Source: Tribonema minus (Eukaryota > Sar > Xanthophyceae > Tribonematales > Tribonemataceae). Taken from it: a stretch of 64,000 nucleotides of DNA. The first letter of the stretch is position 1. Every line of letters begins with the position of its first letter. The DNA lies in assembly GCA_017506865.1 (NCBI GenBank), contig JAFCMP010000541.1, positions 1-64,000 of the forward strand. The letters are read 5' to 3'. This document shows positions 1 to 11,287 of this stretch, one piece after another. Both the position numbers and the translations under genes were made by a program. The notes under the pieces are model-generated. The model was not told the origin of the DNA. It saw only the letters and a program-made list of their open reading frames with translations, and ran no database searches.

Positions 1-71
1 CCGCGCTCTGCAGAAACAGCCCTCAGAAACCTACGCGGCACAGGACTCCGACTCTGACTCGACTCGCCCAC

Positions 72-3000
72 CTTGATCGTGGGCGGCGTCCAGCCGCGCC
101 ACAGCCGCAGCTGCGCGCGCTTGGCCTCGTTCTCCGCGGAGCGCATGGCGATGGCGACGTCGCGCGGCAGAAAGGCAGACGTCCAGTCCACCATGCGCGC
201 CAGCCCGCTGCGCACGAGCTCCACCGCAATGTTGCCCTTGGCGTGCACGACCGTGCCGTAGAGGTTGTCGTACTTGTCAACTCCCTGAGCGTCAAGGGGA
301 GGGGGGGGGGGGGGTGAAGTTAAAGTTGAAATTGTGTGGTGCACGTCACTGCGTCGTGAGGTCAGTGCGGCGATCAGCATGCGCATGGACGGTAGCGTGA
401 TGTGAAGATGAAGTTATGAGTATTAAGTTGAAGTTGTGGAGTGCGGCGTCACCACGTCGTCAGGTCAGCGCGGCGGTCCGGCATGCGCGCTACGTTGCGC
501 ACACTGTCGCGTTTGACAAACAACAGCATGGATAAAAACCAAACATACGGAGAGCGGCTACTGGCGGTGCGGCGACAAGGACGTACGACAGGGCTGTGCT
601 GATGCTGATGGCATAAACGGCGTGCTGATGCACAAAAAAATAATGATAATGGCAGCACTGCTCAGCCATCGCAGGGCCGCCCTTCAGCCGCCCTCATGCT
701 GGCACGCAAAGGGGAGACACTACGTCGCACGCGGCGCACAGCAGCTCTACCCAGCGCTGCGCGAACTGCCACACGACACCCGCACCCCAACACGTGCCGC
801 GCCAAACAGCGCTCACTGCATCGTGCCCAACGAAGCAGCACACCGCCTGCGCACCCGGACCCCCCCCTGCTCCCCCCCCCACTGCGTCACCCCACTTGCC
901 TCCAGCAGTATGTCCACCTCGCGGTTCAGCAAACGCGTCTCCACAAAGTGCCGCGCCTCCAGCGCAAACGGCTCCGGCTGATCTACTGTCGCCGCCGCGG
1001 CCGGCGGCGCCGCCGCCGCCACCGCCGCCGCGGTGCCCGGCGCCGGCCCCCCGCCGCTGCCGCCGCCGTTAGTCGCTGCCTCTCCGCCCTCTCCGCTGGA
1101 GGCAGCGGCGGGGGGGGGCGTGGCGGCGGGAGGCGCCACGCGCGGAGCGTTGACACGCGGGCACGCGATGCCCGCGAGGCCAAAGTTGATCATGGCGCTC
1201 TCGGCGACGACGTACGCGCGCAGGCTGGAGCCGTCGCGCACGTGCTCGATGACCACGCGCAGCGGCGCACACCTGCGTGTAGGGGGTTAGGGTTTGAAAT
1301 TAGGGTTGGGTTGACACGGCGACCTCGCCAAAGCGGCAGACAGCGCCAGATGCGTCGATGCAAGGCCGATTAGCGCAGTCCAGGCGATGGTAGACGGTGG
1401 TACAAATACAGTGCGCCAGTGCCTGCACATCTACCAGGGTTAGACGCCCGCGTGCAGGTGTGTCAAGTGCCGCGGTGCGCGCGCTGCTGGCGGCGCGCGT
1501 TGTTGCGTGTATGCGCGTGATGCTGTCCATCATACGAAACCAGCGCCCACGCCCAGACCTGAGTTATGACCACACATTACGCGAGCGCGTGTACATCGCT
1601 CGCATGCACGAGCTGTCGTGCACGCGCTTGATGGTGATGCTCAGGCGCACAGGGGCTGGTGTCGGTACAGGACGCACCCCTTGGGGAACATGGCTGAATA
1701 TGAGCTGAAGCACACATGTACACAATGGTATTGCCAGGGCGCAGGCTGCAGTCCGCAAGCGTGCGCCATGATGGCGTGCAACATGAGGTAGAGGCTGGTG
1801 TAGTTGAAGTTTGTGTTTAGGTTGCCTTCCAGAGGGATGTGCATATGCCAATATTGTCAGCAATGTTGTGCATGTTGACGCTGCACCGTAGCACACAATA
1901 TAGGCTCTCGATGCGCGACACGCGTCATGCCGCAGAAGCTGGGTACTGCCAAACAGGACAGGCGTTTCATGTTCTATACTGCCTCTGAGTCCTTCATACT
2001 TGTACTTCAAGGCGGTGTGTCAGTTTTATGTGCAACTGACACACGTCAATGCCACTTGACATACATCCGTCAGCTATGCCGAAACAAACAAGTGAGCACG
2101 CCACTGCAATACAGCAACATTAGCGTATTGAGGCGACTCGACACTGATGAACACTTTCACTTGCAATTAGGGAAAGCACTAACGCAATAAAGCAAACTAG
2201 CACAGATCAAACGATAGGATTAGCTGCAATATGTACTGTAGGGTTCAAGTTAGGGGTAGGTTGAAGTTTGGGTCATGATCGCAGGTTCTACAGTAGGTCT
2301 TAGCTGTGTACATGAGGCTGAATGCTCATGAACGCACCACTGAGAAGCTCACAAATGGTATGTTGATCTCCAAGCAAAGGCTAGAAATTAAGTGCAACAC
2401 GATAAAGGGTCGGTCAAAAGGCCAGAAGAGGGGGTGATGCTCACCAGATAAACTGACCTGACCTGCCCCAACCAATGCAATGAATGAACTGCCTTGCCCT
2501 ATCGTAGCCCAAACCTGCAAGCCCTTGAGCTACGCTCGACTGAGCCGTATGGCGGACCAAGTCTCATGTGCAAGCACAAACTGCCAATCAATCAATCAAC
2601 CACATACAAGGCCTACACGCATGGGGTTACGGTGTGTACCTGCATGAGATCGCATCAACTTCAGCTCCAGATTGCGCTCATGTCTGAATAGTTCTTCATG
2701 TCAACATGACGCACGCTCGCATGCTCACAACACAGATTCCGTTTGCCCGCTGCCACCCTGCTCACCGGTGCGCCTGCAGCAGCGCCCGTGTCAACGCCCG
2801 ACCACTTCACGTCGCGCCCCCGCCCCGGCCCTGCATACATACCCTTCCTTGCCGCCTCCGCCGCCGCGCCGAGGCGCTTCAGCTCCTCCGCCTCCGTCGC
2901 AGAGTCGCCCTCGCGCGCGTTCACCTTCGCCCACCCCTCCCGCGCCACGACCGCGTTGAGCGATTCATTGTCCATGGTCACCGTGCCAAAGGTGCGCATG

Positions 3001-4089
3001 CCGCCCTTGTAGTCGACTTTGAAGGCGACCTGCTTGCCTATGGTGAGCTGGCGCAGGAACTCGCGGCTCTCCCACGCCATGGCTCCTCGGTGGTGCCCGT
3101 GCCGCGGCCGATCTGCGTGCGCGCGCCGTGCAAATAGCATCGAAAGAGTGTAAAACACATGCGAGACCGCGTGCTTGGTTCAGAAATGCGGCATAGGTTT
3201 GGTTGGGAGCTGCAAGCTGCTGAGCTACCAGGCATCAGAGGAGTTCGAATTGTACGCGTCAAACAGACTCAAGCAATGAACATCGGTGGCTATGTGTGCG
3301 TCTGAGCTCGGGGTGTAGAGCAGGGGTCATCACCTTGCAAAGAGCATACGCCGTCACGTTGACTGTGCACTGATGCACGCAGCTGCTCCTGCGCATGGTC
3401 ATGTGCGATTGTGTGCGACTGCTTGTCATATATCTGCGACTAATTTCGCGAACTTGTACCCAATGAGGTCAATGACCTGCAATGGTGAACTTGAAGTTGT
3501 GATCGAACGCATGCAATCGGTGCAAGTCGAACGCCAGCTGACTATCCCTTCGGTACGGGTCGCACGAGGCGTCCAGTGACAGTTACTTGCTGATGTACTC
3601 TTCAACATACATCTTACATTAGACATATGGCCAACTTCACACCGAGCTTCGACAGGAAACGTCAAAGATACGGATCACTCAGAGTTATGTGCCAGAAATG
3701 CTTGACAGCAGCTGACGGCACATCAGATTTTGGTCTATTCTTCTTGGGGATCATAGCGATGTGCCTAAGCTTATTGCTTTGACACCCGCAGCCGTTGCGG
3801 ACATGTTCAGACGCCGGCGGGTGCTGACAGTAATCTACACACGACCGCAAACGTTGCGCAGCGTAGGCCCGCAAGGCCCGCAAGCGCGGAAACGCTTTGC
3901 AAATGATCAACTAGAGCCGCGCAGTGAGCCGCAACGCAAACCGGCATGCCATCGGCGTACCTTAGGTGCTGCCAATCCGCTCAGGGATAACTGCAGCTCC
4001 GGTGGGGGCCCCCCTGTTGACCTGCCAATCAAGACAAGGGTATCTCCGCTGAGTACAGCCTTGACCGTCGCTGTGCCAGCCGCAGCCAT
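72..4089 (-). CDS. Tudor-SN (p100/SND1), left-arm copy, exons 1-4 only
   Basis: This is a second copy of the start of the Tudor staphylococcal nuclease gene, an RNA-binding cofactor of transcription, splicing and stress granules. Exons by homology with the complete copy at 38,323 are 4089-3961, 3112-2766, 1272-900 and 284-72; exon 5 would lie beyond the window. Exon 1 encodes the N-terminal MAAAGTATVKAVLSG. Exon 2 here is 3 bases shorter than in the right arm. It lacks one G near 3,080 and two bases near 2,785, so the stretch between them is out of frame, although the right-arm copy reads cleanly and matches the family. Exons 3 and 4 match the right arm. The exon 3/4 intron starts with GC, as in the other copy. 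These losses may be sequencing errors or may mark a decaying duplicate. Confidence 0.85.
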
Positions 4090-4254
4090 GTTGTCCAGTG
4101 CCTACCGTGCACGCAAGAGCCCTGCAGAGAGATTTTGCAAAAAGATGATTTTCACTTTTTTTTCAGTGCGGCAGTGCCCAATTAAAAAGTAATCGGGAAG
4201 TGTGGCTGGCTTGTAGCACAGGCTTGCAGCGGGTTCGAGCGGAGCGTGGCGATC
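4090..4254. promoter_or_regulatory. Divergent promoter, Tudor-SN / RPS18 (left arm)
   Basis: These 165 bases separate the Tudor-SN start codon (minus) from the RPS18 start codon (plus) and must hold both 5' UTRs and core promoters. An AT-rich patch (AATTAAAAAGTAAT, about 4,180-4,193) is the only TATA-like candidate. A run of eight or more T lies near 4,157. Assignment rests on position only. Confidence 0.6.
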
Positions 4255-6764
4255 ATGGTGAGCTGCGCAGGATAAAACAGGGAGCAGGACGGAAGGCTGT
4301 GCTTGGGGTGTGCACACTGGCCAGTGTCTGGGCGTGTGGCACAGAAACCAGACCAATTGCTGTGGGATCGCGAAGTGTTGTTTGTGACGGGATGGTGTGA
4401 GCGATTGCATCGCTAATCTCAAACATTTTGCTTCGGTTTTCATTGCCTTGCAGTCGGACCTTGTGGTGGGCCCCGACTTCCAGCACATTCTGCGTATTCT
4501 CAACACCAACATCGATGGCCGCATCAAGGTCATGTACGCCCTGACCAAGGTGCCTGGTGTTGGGCGCCGGTTCTCCAACCTCATCTGCAAGAAGGCTGAG
4601 GTCGACCACACCAAGCGGTAAGCACAGCAGTATCTGTGATGTAGAGCGTCTGAACCGACTGTTGCTACTGCTTTGCGGTGCTCTTCACCAGGCGCTTGTC
4701 GGTATTGCAGTCATACTGTGCTGTGCTTGATCTTCGTGTCCTGATCACTGTTCCCTATCAATTAACACGGTATTCCGACGCACAATCACAAGGGCTGGGA
4801 CTTTTGTAGACTTGCAGTTGTCAATAATTGCTTGGCGGAATCGGGCTGCCTGTCACGATGCCCCTCTGGTCACCCACCTTTTTTGAGCATCATTACAACC
4901 GCCAAGCTGACATCGCCATGTTCTACTGCTCTCCTGCACAGTGCTGGTATGCTCACAGCCGACGAGATCGAGAAGCTGGTGGCCATCATCCAGAACCCCC
5001 GCCAGTTCAAGGTGCCCGACTGGTTCCTCAACAGGCAGCGCGACTGGAAGACCGGCAAGTCCGGACAGACCTTTGCCCAGAACATTGCACAGAAGCTGCG
5101 CGAGGACCTGGAGCGCCTGAAGAAGATCCGGTGAGCGCTGCTGCAAGCGAAACTGTCTGTTGGCCACAGCGTTCATACCTCCAGATGGCCGTCTGCTACT
5201 GTGATGTCGCCCCCTGAATCAACACCCTTGCAAACATCAGCTGCTCTCTGCGGCTGAATGCTATTTATCAAGTACCCATCAAAATTTGAACGCTGTGCTC
5301 CACGCTATTCTTTACAATGGCACCACGCTGCAAGTCGGCCAGGTAGGTCCTCTTTTATTAATGCCGGCACACAGGCCCACAGCGCTGCAGGAGCTCTGCG
5401 CGGGACGCGTTGCGGATCTGGCGAAGCCGGAAGTACTGCTGGAGAGCACTGCTTCTGGCAGTTGCGAGCTGGCCGCGTGTGCGTGGGGAACTGGGGAAGG
5501 AGGGTATGAGGAGTGGGGGGCGTGGCGGTGACGGTGACGGTGGCGCCCCCTCTCATGTGGCGATATCATGACGAGCGACTCAGCTGCAGAATTGACTGGG
5601 GAAGCGCTGCACGAAACCCCCTGTGGTCGTTGTCAGCAGCTTCCAGTAGCCTGGCATAATTCAGTTTTGGGAAAGGTGGCCATGACGTGAGGCCGAAGCA
5701 ACGGGTACCAGCAGCAATGCAGACTCAGAAAGCCAGAGCGCAAGTGAGATCGTGTCACTGGCGAACTCGCGTTAGCTGCAACACTGGGTGCTGTGCTGGC
5801 TCTATGCAGTCGGCTGAGGGCAGTTGCGCAGCTGAGAAGCCGCACACGACCCCTCACCTTTGACTTTACATCCTCAGGGGTAGGGTGTAGCAGCAGCGGC
5901 CATAGCGCAGCGCAACAGCAGCAGTTGCTGTAGAAACGGTGCATGGCGCTGTGATCGCAGCGGTGCTGCTGTAGGTGCGGACTGATCGTGCTGTTGCAGG
6001 TGTCTTCGCTGCTGCTGCGGCCACTATTTTGACCCGCAAGAGCGTTGGATAACTTTGGTGTGCACACCTGCACCTTCTGCCGCAGTGCACCTTAGGCTTA
6101 GGGTTTTTCTTCAGGGTGAGGGCCAGCCCTCCAGACGCACATGAATCAGCTTCAATTTGAGCTTTGCCGATGAGCCTCCAGGGTGAAGATTTGCTCCCTC
6201 TCTGATCAGAAGTCTGAGTGCATTACTTGCCATTATCGATGTAGCGTCCAGCGTGCTTCAACATGCACGTGTGGAAACAGCGCTGCACCATCGTTGACAT
6301 GGGTTTCACAGGTCATAAAGACGTGTGCGGCGCTGACATCAGCGGCAGATGCATTGGCGCTGAAAACCACTGTTACAGTTGGCAGATTGTAATCGTGGGG
6401 CATATGGCTTGCTGTCTTACAGTTTGTGGTCTTTGAGTAACCGTCAGGCACCTTGCTGCACTTCTAGGGGGAACACGGGGACCCAGCTTGATGAAAGTTG
6501 AAGTACACTGTGTACCTCCTGGAGGACGTCAGGCGTTCAAGAGTAGATTGGAAATGCGTGCCATGCTGCATTCCAGCAAGGTCATCCATGATCAACTGTT
6601 TCTTTCGTCAAATGTATGCACTGCATCTGACCATGGCTACCCTCTCTCCCCTCCCCCCCCCTCCCCTCAGCTCCCACCGTGGTATCCGCCACTACTGGGG
6701 TGTGCGCGTCCGTGGACAGCACACAAAGACCACTGGCCGCCACCAGATGCACAAGTCGGGTTAA
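4255..6764 (+). CDS. RPS18: 40S ribosomal protein S18 (uS13), left-arm copy
   Basis: This is a structural protein of the small ribosomal subunit head, near the decoding and inter-subunit bridge region. Exons are 4255-4257, 4454-4617, 4942-5130 and 6671-6764, totalling 450 bases and 149 residues (human 152). The first coding exon is only the ATG, directly followed by a GTGAGC donor. Exon 2 encodes the [15 protein letters not shown] block, exon 3 the [16 protein letters not shown] block, and exon 4 the [20 protein letters not shown] tail typical of eukaryotic S18. All introns are GT-AG and phases agree. The last intron is long (1,540 bases) for a ribosomal protein gene and could host a small nucleolar RNA, but no convincing C/D or H/ACA element was found by eye. 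The gene is divergent from Tudor-SN. Confidence 0.96.
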
Positions 6765-8241
6765 GCAACTGCTTTCCTGCAAGGTCCCATCCCTTCCTGC
6801 TGTGGAGGCAGCTGGTATGGGACTTCGCCTGTGGTTCCGCCTCTGGTCAATGATACCTTGATGCAGCTACACCCGCAGGCTCTCGTTCTCTGTTTGCGCA
6901 TGTGTTGCTCGCTGCTGTTGCTTCTTTATGAATGTTTGGCGTGCATATTGTTTGTGTTCTTCCTGTATCATCGCATTGCTGCCTGCGTGTGCCTTGCTTG
7001 CAGCACCTGTCTCGTTGTGCTTAGCTGAACAAAACGTGCTGACAGAGCAACAGACCACACATGGTCACGAATCACTCTGCATGCATGCGGCTCGCCAGGT
7101 ACTGTAGTGTCGTCACAGAAGTGAACCTCTGGTACATTACTTATAAATAAATGTACATAAGATCAGTACGTCAGGCATACAAAAAATTACAATGCACCAG
7201 CGCCATTGGACCGACACGTCATGATTGGTCAGTTGGCCAACAATTGGTGTCACAGATGCAAGTGCTGATGCATACAACATTGTGCCTCCAGCTAGTCCTA
7301 GAGATGCAGCAAGCAGTCCTTGGTTACTGGCTTCTTTGTGCACCAAGTGCAGTATGGCGCCTAATCTTCTTGTGCCTGCGCCCGTTCTCAGCGTCGCCAC
7401 CGCCACTATGAACATGATACTACGCTGCATGCGAACTCTGCCAGAGCAGTGTGTCTGTGCGAGGTCGCAGACGAGCTTCAATGACATGTTTACATCGTGC
7501 ACAGTGTGAGTGTCGAGTGCACAGAAAAACCACCAAAGATGAACATTGGGGTCCTACGGTGCCACTGCTGCAGAGATGTGATAATTCAAGGACAAGTTGA
7601 AGTCGATATGGCCTCAAAGTCATCATGTCACTGGTTGCCGCCTATATGATGCACGCAAGCACGCAGTAAGAGGGCAAAGGTGCGTATGAACCCAACAACC
7701 CTTCAACTTAACGTAGGACATTTGTTTTGACTCAGGGTTGACATATACAGCCTACGCCGTATGACCGTATATACCATATGAGCGTACATATGAGTCCCGC
7801 CAGAACGAATATACGGACCGGTGCAGGCAAGCAGCACCCCGCAAGGGCAGCGCAGCCGGGATACAGAGCACAGATGGTGGTACAATGCTTGCATTGAGCA
7901 ATCATATACGACATGAAGCGCGCAGCTCGTGCTCAACAAAGGAAACCATGCTCGGCAACCGCACACAGCTCTCACGCACGGCGGCAAAAAGGAGGACGAA
8001 AGTCACGGCGTATACAATACTGTAAAGTCTGTACATCGCACAGCACACGAGGTACGCAAAGCATCCACACGGCTTGCCCGATGGCAAGACAATGGCGTCA
8101 CCCGTGGCCTAATACAACACTTTCAAACAATGTGAGTGACCCAACAGTATGTAATTAAATGGCTGCAGCAGCCAGACGAAGGTGTGGTGCGATGAAGTGC
8201 GGCGTAGTGTGATATTATCAGATGCAGTCATTCTACTCATG
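6765..8241. other. Convergent intergenic region RPS18 / ChaC (left)
   Basis: This stretch lies between the stop codons of two converging genes and must contain both 3' UTRs and polyadenylation sites. It holds short open frames without recognisable similarity and a purine/pyrimidine patch of ATAC/GTAT repeats near 7,742-7,825. No gene is supported here. Confidence 0.6.
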
Positions 8242-11038
8242 TCATAACGCTGTGACGTCCTCTGTCGCTGTGACCGCAGCCCCAGCGAGCGCGGTGCCCT
8301 CTGGCTTTACCACTAGCGACAACACCACCTCTTCTATTTCCACAACGTGCTCGTCCACCGCGCCGGCTGACCTGCAGGGCAGCAGAACAAATGTGCATCG
8401 CAACTGAGTCGGCCACCTTGTACAGGTGGCGGATTGCAGCGCAGAATTTGGAGTGCACTGCGCTTCTGCAGGCTTCTTGATGGCCAGACACACGGCGCTC
8501 AGGCTGACGGCGTCTGTGGCACGGCTCTCTGGCACGATGACACATGGGCGAAACCAACAAGGTGCAAAGGCATCACTGCAGGGCTCACCTAAACCTAACC
8601 TCAACCCTAAACCCTAACTCTACGACCATGCGGGCTAGTGCATGACTTGCGAGCCGGTGGTGCAATATCCGCGCAATGGCATTGCTGCAAGCTAAGTATG
8701 TACATGCATACATGTACATGCATACACAAGTGATCAGCATCAACACTTGTGACAAGCTGCCTGGTGTTCGTTCACCGCAGCTGATGACCAGTGTGCAGGG
8801 TGTCGTGCGCTGCACGATTTGAAGGCACGCATGCACATACGTGCACACGGCAGCGCTTGCAGCGCCAACAGCAGCGAGTCAGCCACCGCGCAATATACAG
8901 CGGCTCAGTGTGGCAACGACAGCCAACTCTGAACTAGATGAGAAATCTAAAGGCGGGACTCACTGCCCCCCCGCCACGCCTGGAGTAACCCCTGCCTGTG
9001 ACTGTAGACCAAACGATTTGTGCCCCACACTTTGCAGCTCGCGCAGTAGGGCACGAGGTACGCAGTCAGAGGCGGTGACACAAGCAGATGCGCACTGCGA
9101 TGATAATCACCACTAGACATCAACGCTCCGCACTGTCGAAACACGCATCACAACGCGTGCTGCTGCTCTGGCGATGACACCGCACCTCAGCCATGTGGCG
9201 AGGTTGAACAGGTACTCGGTGTTGGCGCCCGATGGGCCGTGCGCGCGCGCAATAATTGCCGCAGCGTCGGCAGCGCTCGCCAGCCAGAAGTTGGGGTTGT
9301 CGGTGGTGCCTGCCGCACACAAAAGGAGTGGAACGCACATGCGTCAACATGGGCCATCACTATGTATCACTAACGTCGAGACGATGAATGGGAAGCCAAG
9401 AATGCATTGCAACGAGTTAACCGTAGAGGGCCAGCGAGAAACACAGGTGTGAAGGCGACGGAGGACACAACGCGATCGGCGCGTTCAAAAATTTGATCGC
9501 TGGCGATGACGTGGCATCCCACCACTGCAGATCTCATGGTCGTAAAAAGTAGCACCCCAGCTCAGGTGACCTTTTGTGCACGGCATCTGGAGGAAACATA
9601 GAGAACAGCTCACCGCTATGCACTGAATGCAACATCTGCAACTCAAAGTCTCTTGTAGCCGCCCCTTGGCTTGTGTCAAAAGCTGGTGGCCGACCACACA
9701 TGCACTGCAAGTCGCAGTGCCCCAAATGCTGGGGCTGGCGCCGAGCTGCGGGGCACATCGCAGCTCAAATCGCCGCATGCATTCTGACAGCGTTGACGCG
9801 CCAGACAGCCGGCCTGTGAAGCTACCCGCATGTACACATGCAGACCTGTTTTGAAGCCTTCACACATACATACCACAAGCCCACGAGTACACACACACGT
9901 ACACATACACACCTGTGTCAGGATACGGCATGTGTTCTGACTGAATTTACACGCCAGACAACATGTCTGCATATGTAGCGGCCTTCACACATACAAACAG
10001 ACCTGGTTCGGGGTCTTGGTACTTACACACATACAGTACACAAACAGTCCACGAGTACACACAAGCACACCTGTGTACAGCAGGGCCTGCAGCACCTCCT
10101 CCTGCGCACCGCCGCTACGGTCGTGACAGTGCACGTCCACGATGCAGCGCGTGTAGCCGCCCTTCTCGCGGTGGTCGAGGTCTGCAAGCACCGCCTGCAC
10201 GTCATCATCAGGCACCCTGTAAACGGCGCCGAACGTCTCTGACGGCGCGCTAGAGGGATCGCGCATGCCGAGGCTCTCCAGGTGGTCATCGGGCACGAGG
10301 GTTACGACGAGGCCCGGCGCAGCGGGTGTGCCCCTGTGGTCCATGCTGCGCTGCGCTGCGGGCGGGCGCATGGGCGTAGAGCAACTGGCGTTGGTCTAAC
10401 TGGTGCCGTCAGCAACGTGAATGGCGTCTGCGCTGCGACTGACAGCTGCAGGGACTGAGGATGCAGTTGGGATGGTCGGTGCCACAATGATCACCAGTGA
10501 CCCAATTTCTTCAAACAAAATGTCGCGTTGTTTAAGCGCACTGTGCCAGCATGGTCGCAAATGGGGCATTTTGATGCACTCAGCATCGCTGCTGTTGACT
10601 TCAAGACGCGTACTAACTTTTTACAGACGACAAGTATCGCCACAACAAGTTGAGGTACAGTTCTTCAGATCTGCTGACATTCTCACCAAACATACGCCGC
10701 CGTCCTTTGATGAAGCCCTGCCTCTTTTCATAGCTTGACCAGCTCTCCTCTGGTCTCCAGCACAGTGACCCATAACCGAAAATCCATAGGGGCTGCGGTA
10801 GCTGGTGGTGCTCTTCCTCCAATGAGCCGACCCAGACACCATTATCAGCGTCCCATGTGCGAACTACTTTGGTCGTGACAATCTCTGCTGGTGCCGCTGT
10901 GGCGGTGATGCCTTCCGCAGCATGAGGTGCTGCCGAGGCAGCAGTCATCTTTGGTGGCGTGAAGCCCTCCGTCAGAGACACGTAGCAGTATGAAAGTATA
11001 AGCAATGGCAGCAGGATTCCTTTAGATCCCCTAGTCAT
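8242..11038 (-). CDS. ChaC-type gamma-glutamylcyclotransferase, left-arm copy
   Basis: ChaC enzymes cleave glutathione to 5-oxoproline and Cys-Gly in the gamma-glutamyl cycle. Exons on the minus strand are 11038-10687, 10355-10071, 9309-9186 and 8371-8242 (891 bases, 296 residues), all GT-AG with matching phases. The family signature LWIFGYGSLCWRPE lies near residues 84-107. Next come the DHRGTPAAPG and VVTLVPD segments, then LDHREKGGYTR with the catalytic Glu of the REKGGY motif, then TTDNPNFWL, GPSGANTEYLF and the final DEHV. The N-terminus is unusual for a normally cytosolic enzyme. It starts with a hydrophobic stretch (ILLPLLILSYCYVSL) followed by an Ala/Thr-rich spacer, suggesting a signal or organelle-targeting presequence; an internal Met31 would give a shorter cytosolic form. 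The coding exons match the right-arm copy. The gene is divergent from the helix-hairpin-helix gene. Confidence 0.93.
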
Positions 11039-11287
11039 GTCATGAAGGTCATTCCCGCAAGCACAACTCAGCCAGGAGCGTCACCGCCAGACCTCAAACG
11101 CGGATCTGGGGAGTGAGTTGGCCAACCACATCTACAGCGGAGCGGCGTCAGAGGGCCTTCATTGCCTGATAAAACTCTTGTGAGTTCGAGCTGCACTCGC
11201 TGCTGCCTTGTCAGTCAGCTCAGAAATTAGGTTTGGCTTCAACACAGCTTCAACTACGAACCTACCAAAAGAGAGACGGTGAGAACT
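11039..11287. promoter_or_regulatory. Divergent promoter, ChaC / helix-hairpin-helix gene (left)
   Basis: This gap of 249 bases lies between two divergent start codons. It must hold both promoters and 5' UTRs; no recognisable core element was found. Confidence 0.5.

Noticed and set aside
4225-4242. tRNA B-box-like GGGTTCGAG
   Set aside because: No cloverleaf can be drawn around it; it lies in the RPS18 5' UTR.
5131-6670. Intronic snoRNA in RPS18
   Set aside because: TGATGA-like and CTGA-like words exist, but not at suitable spacing or with terminal stems.
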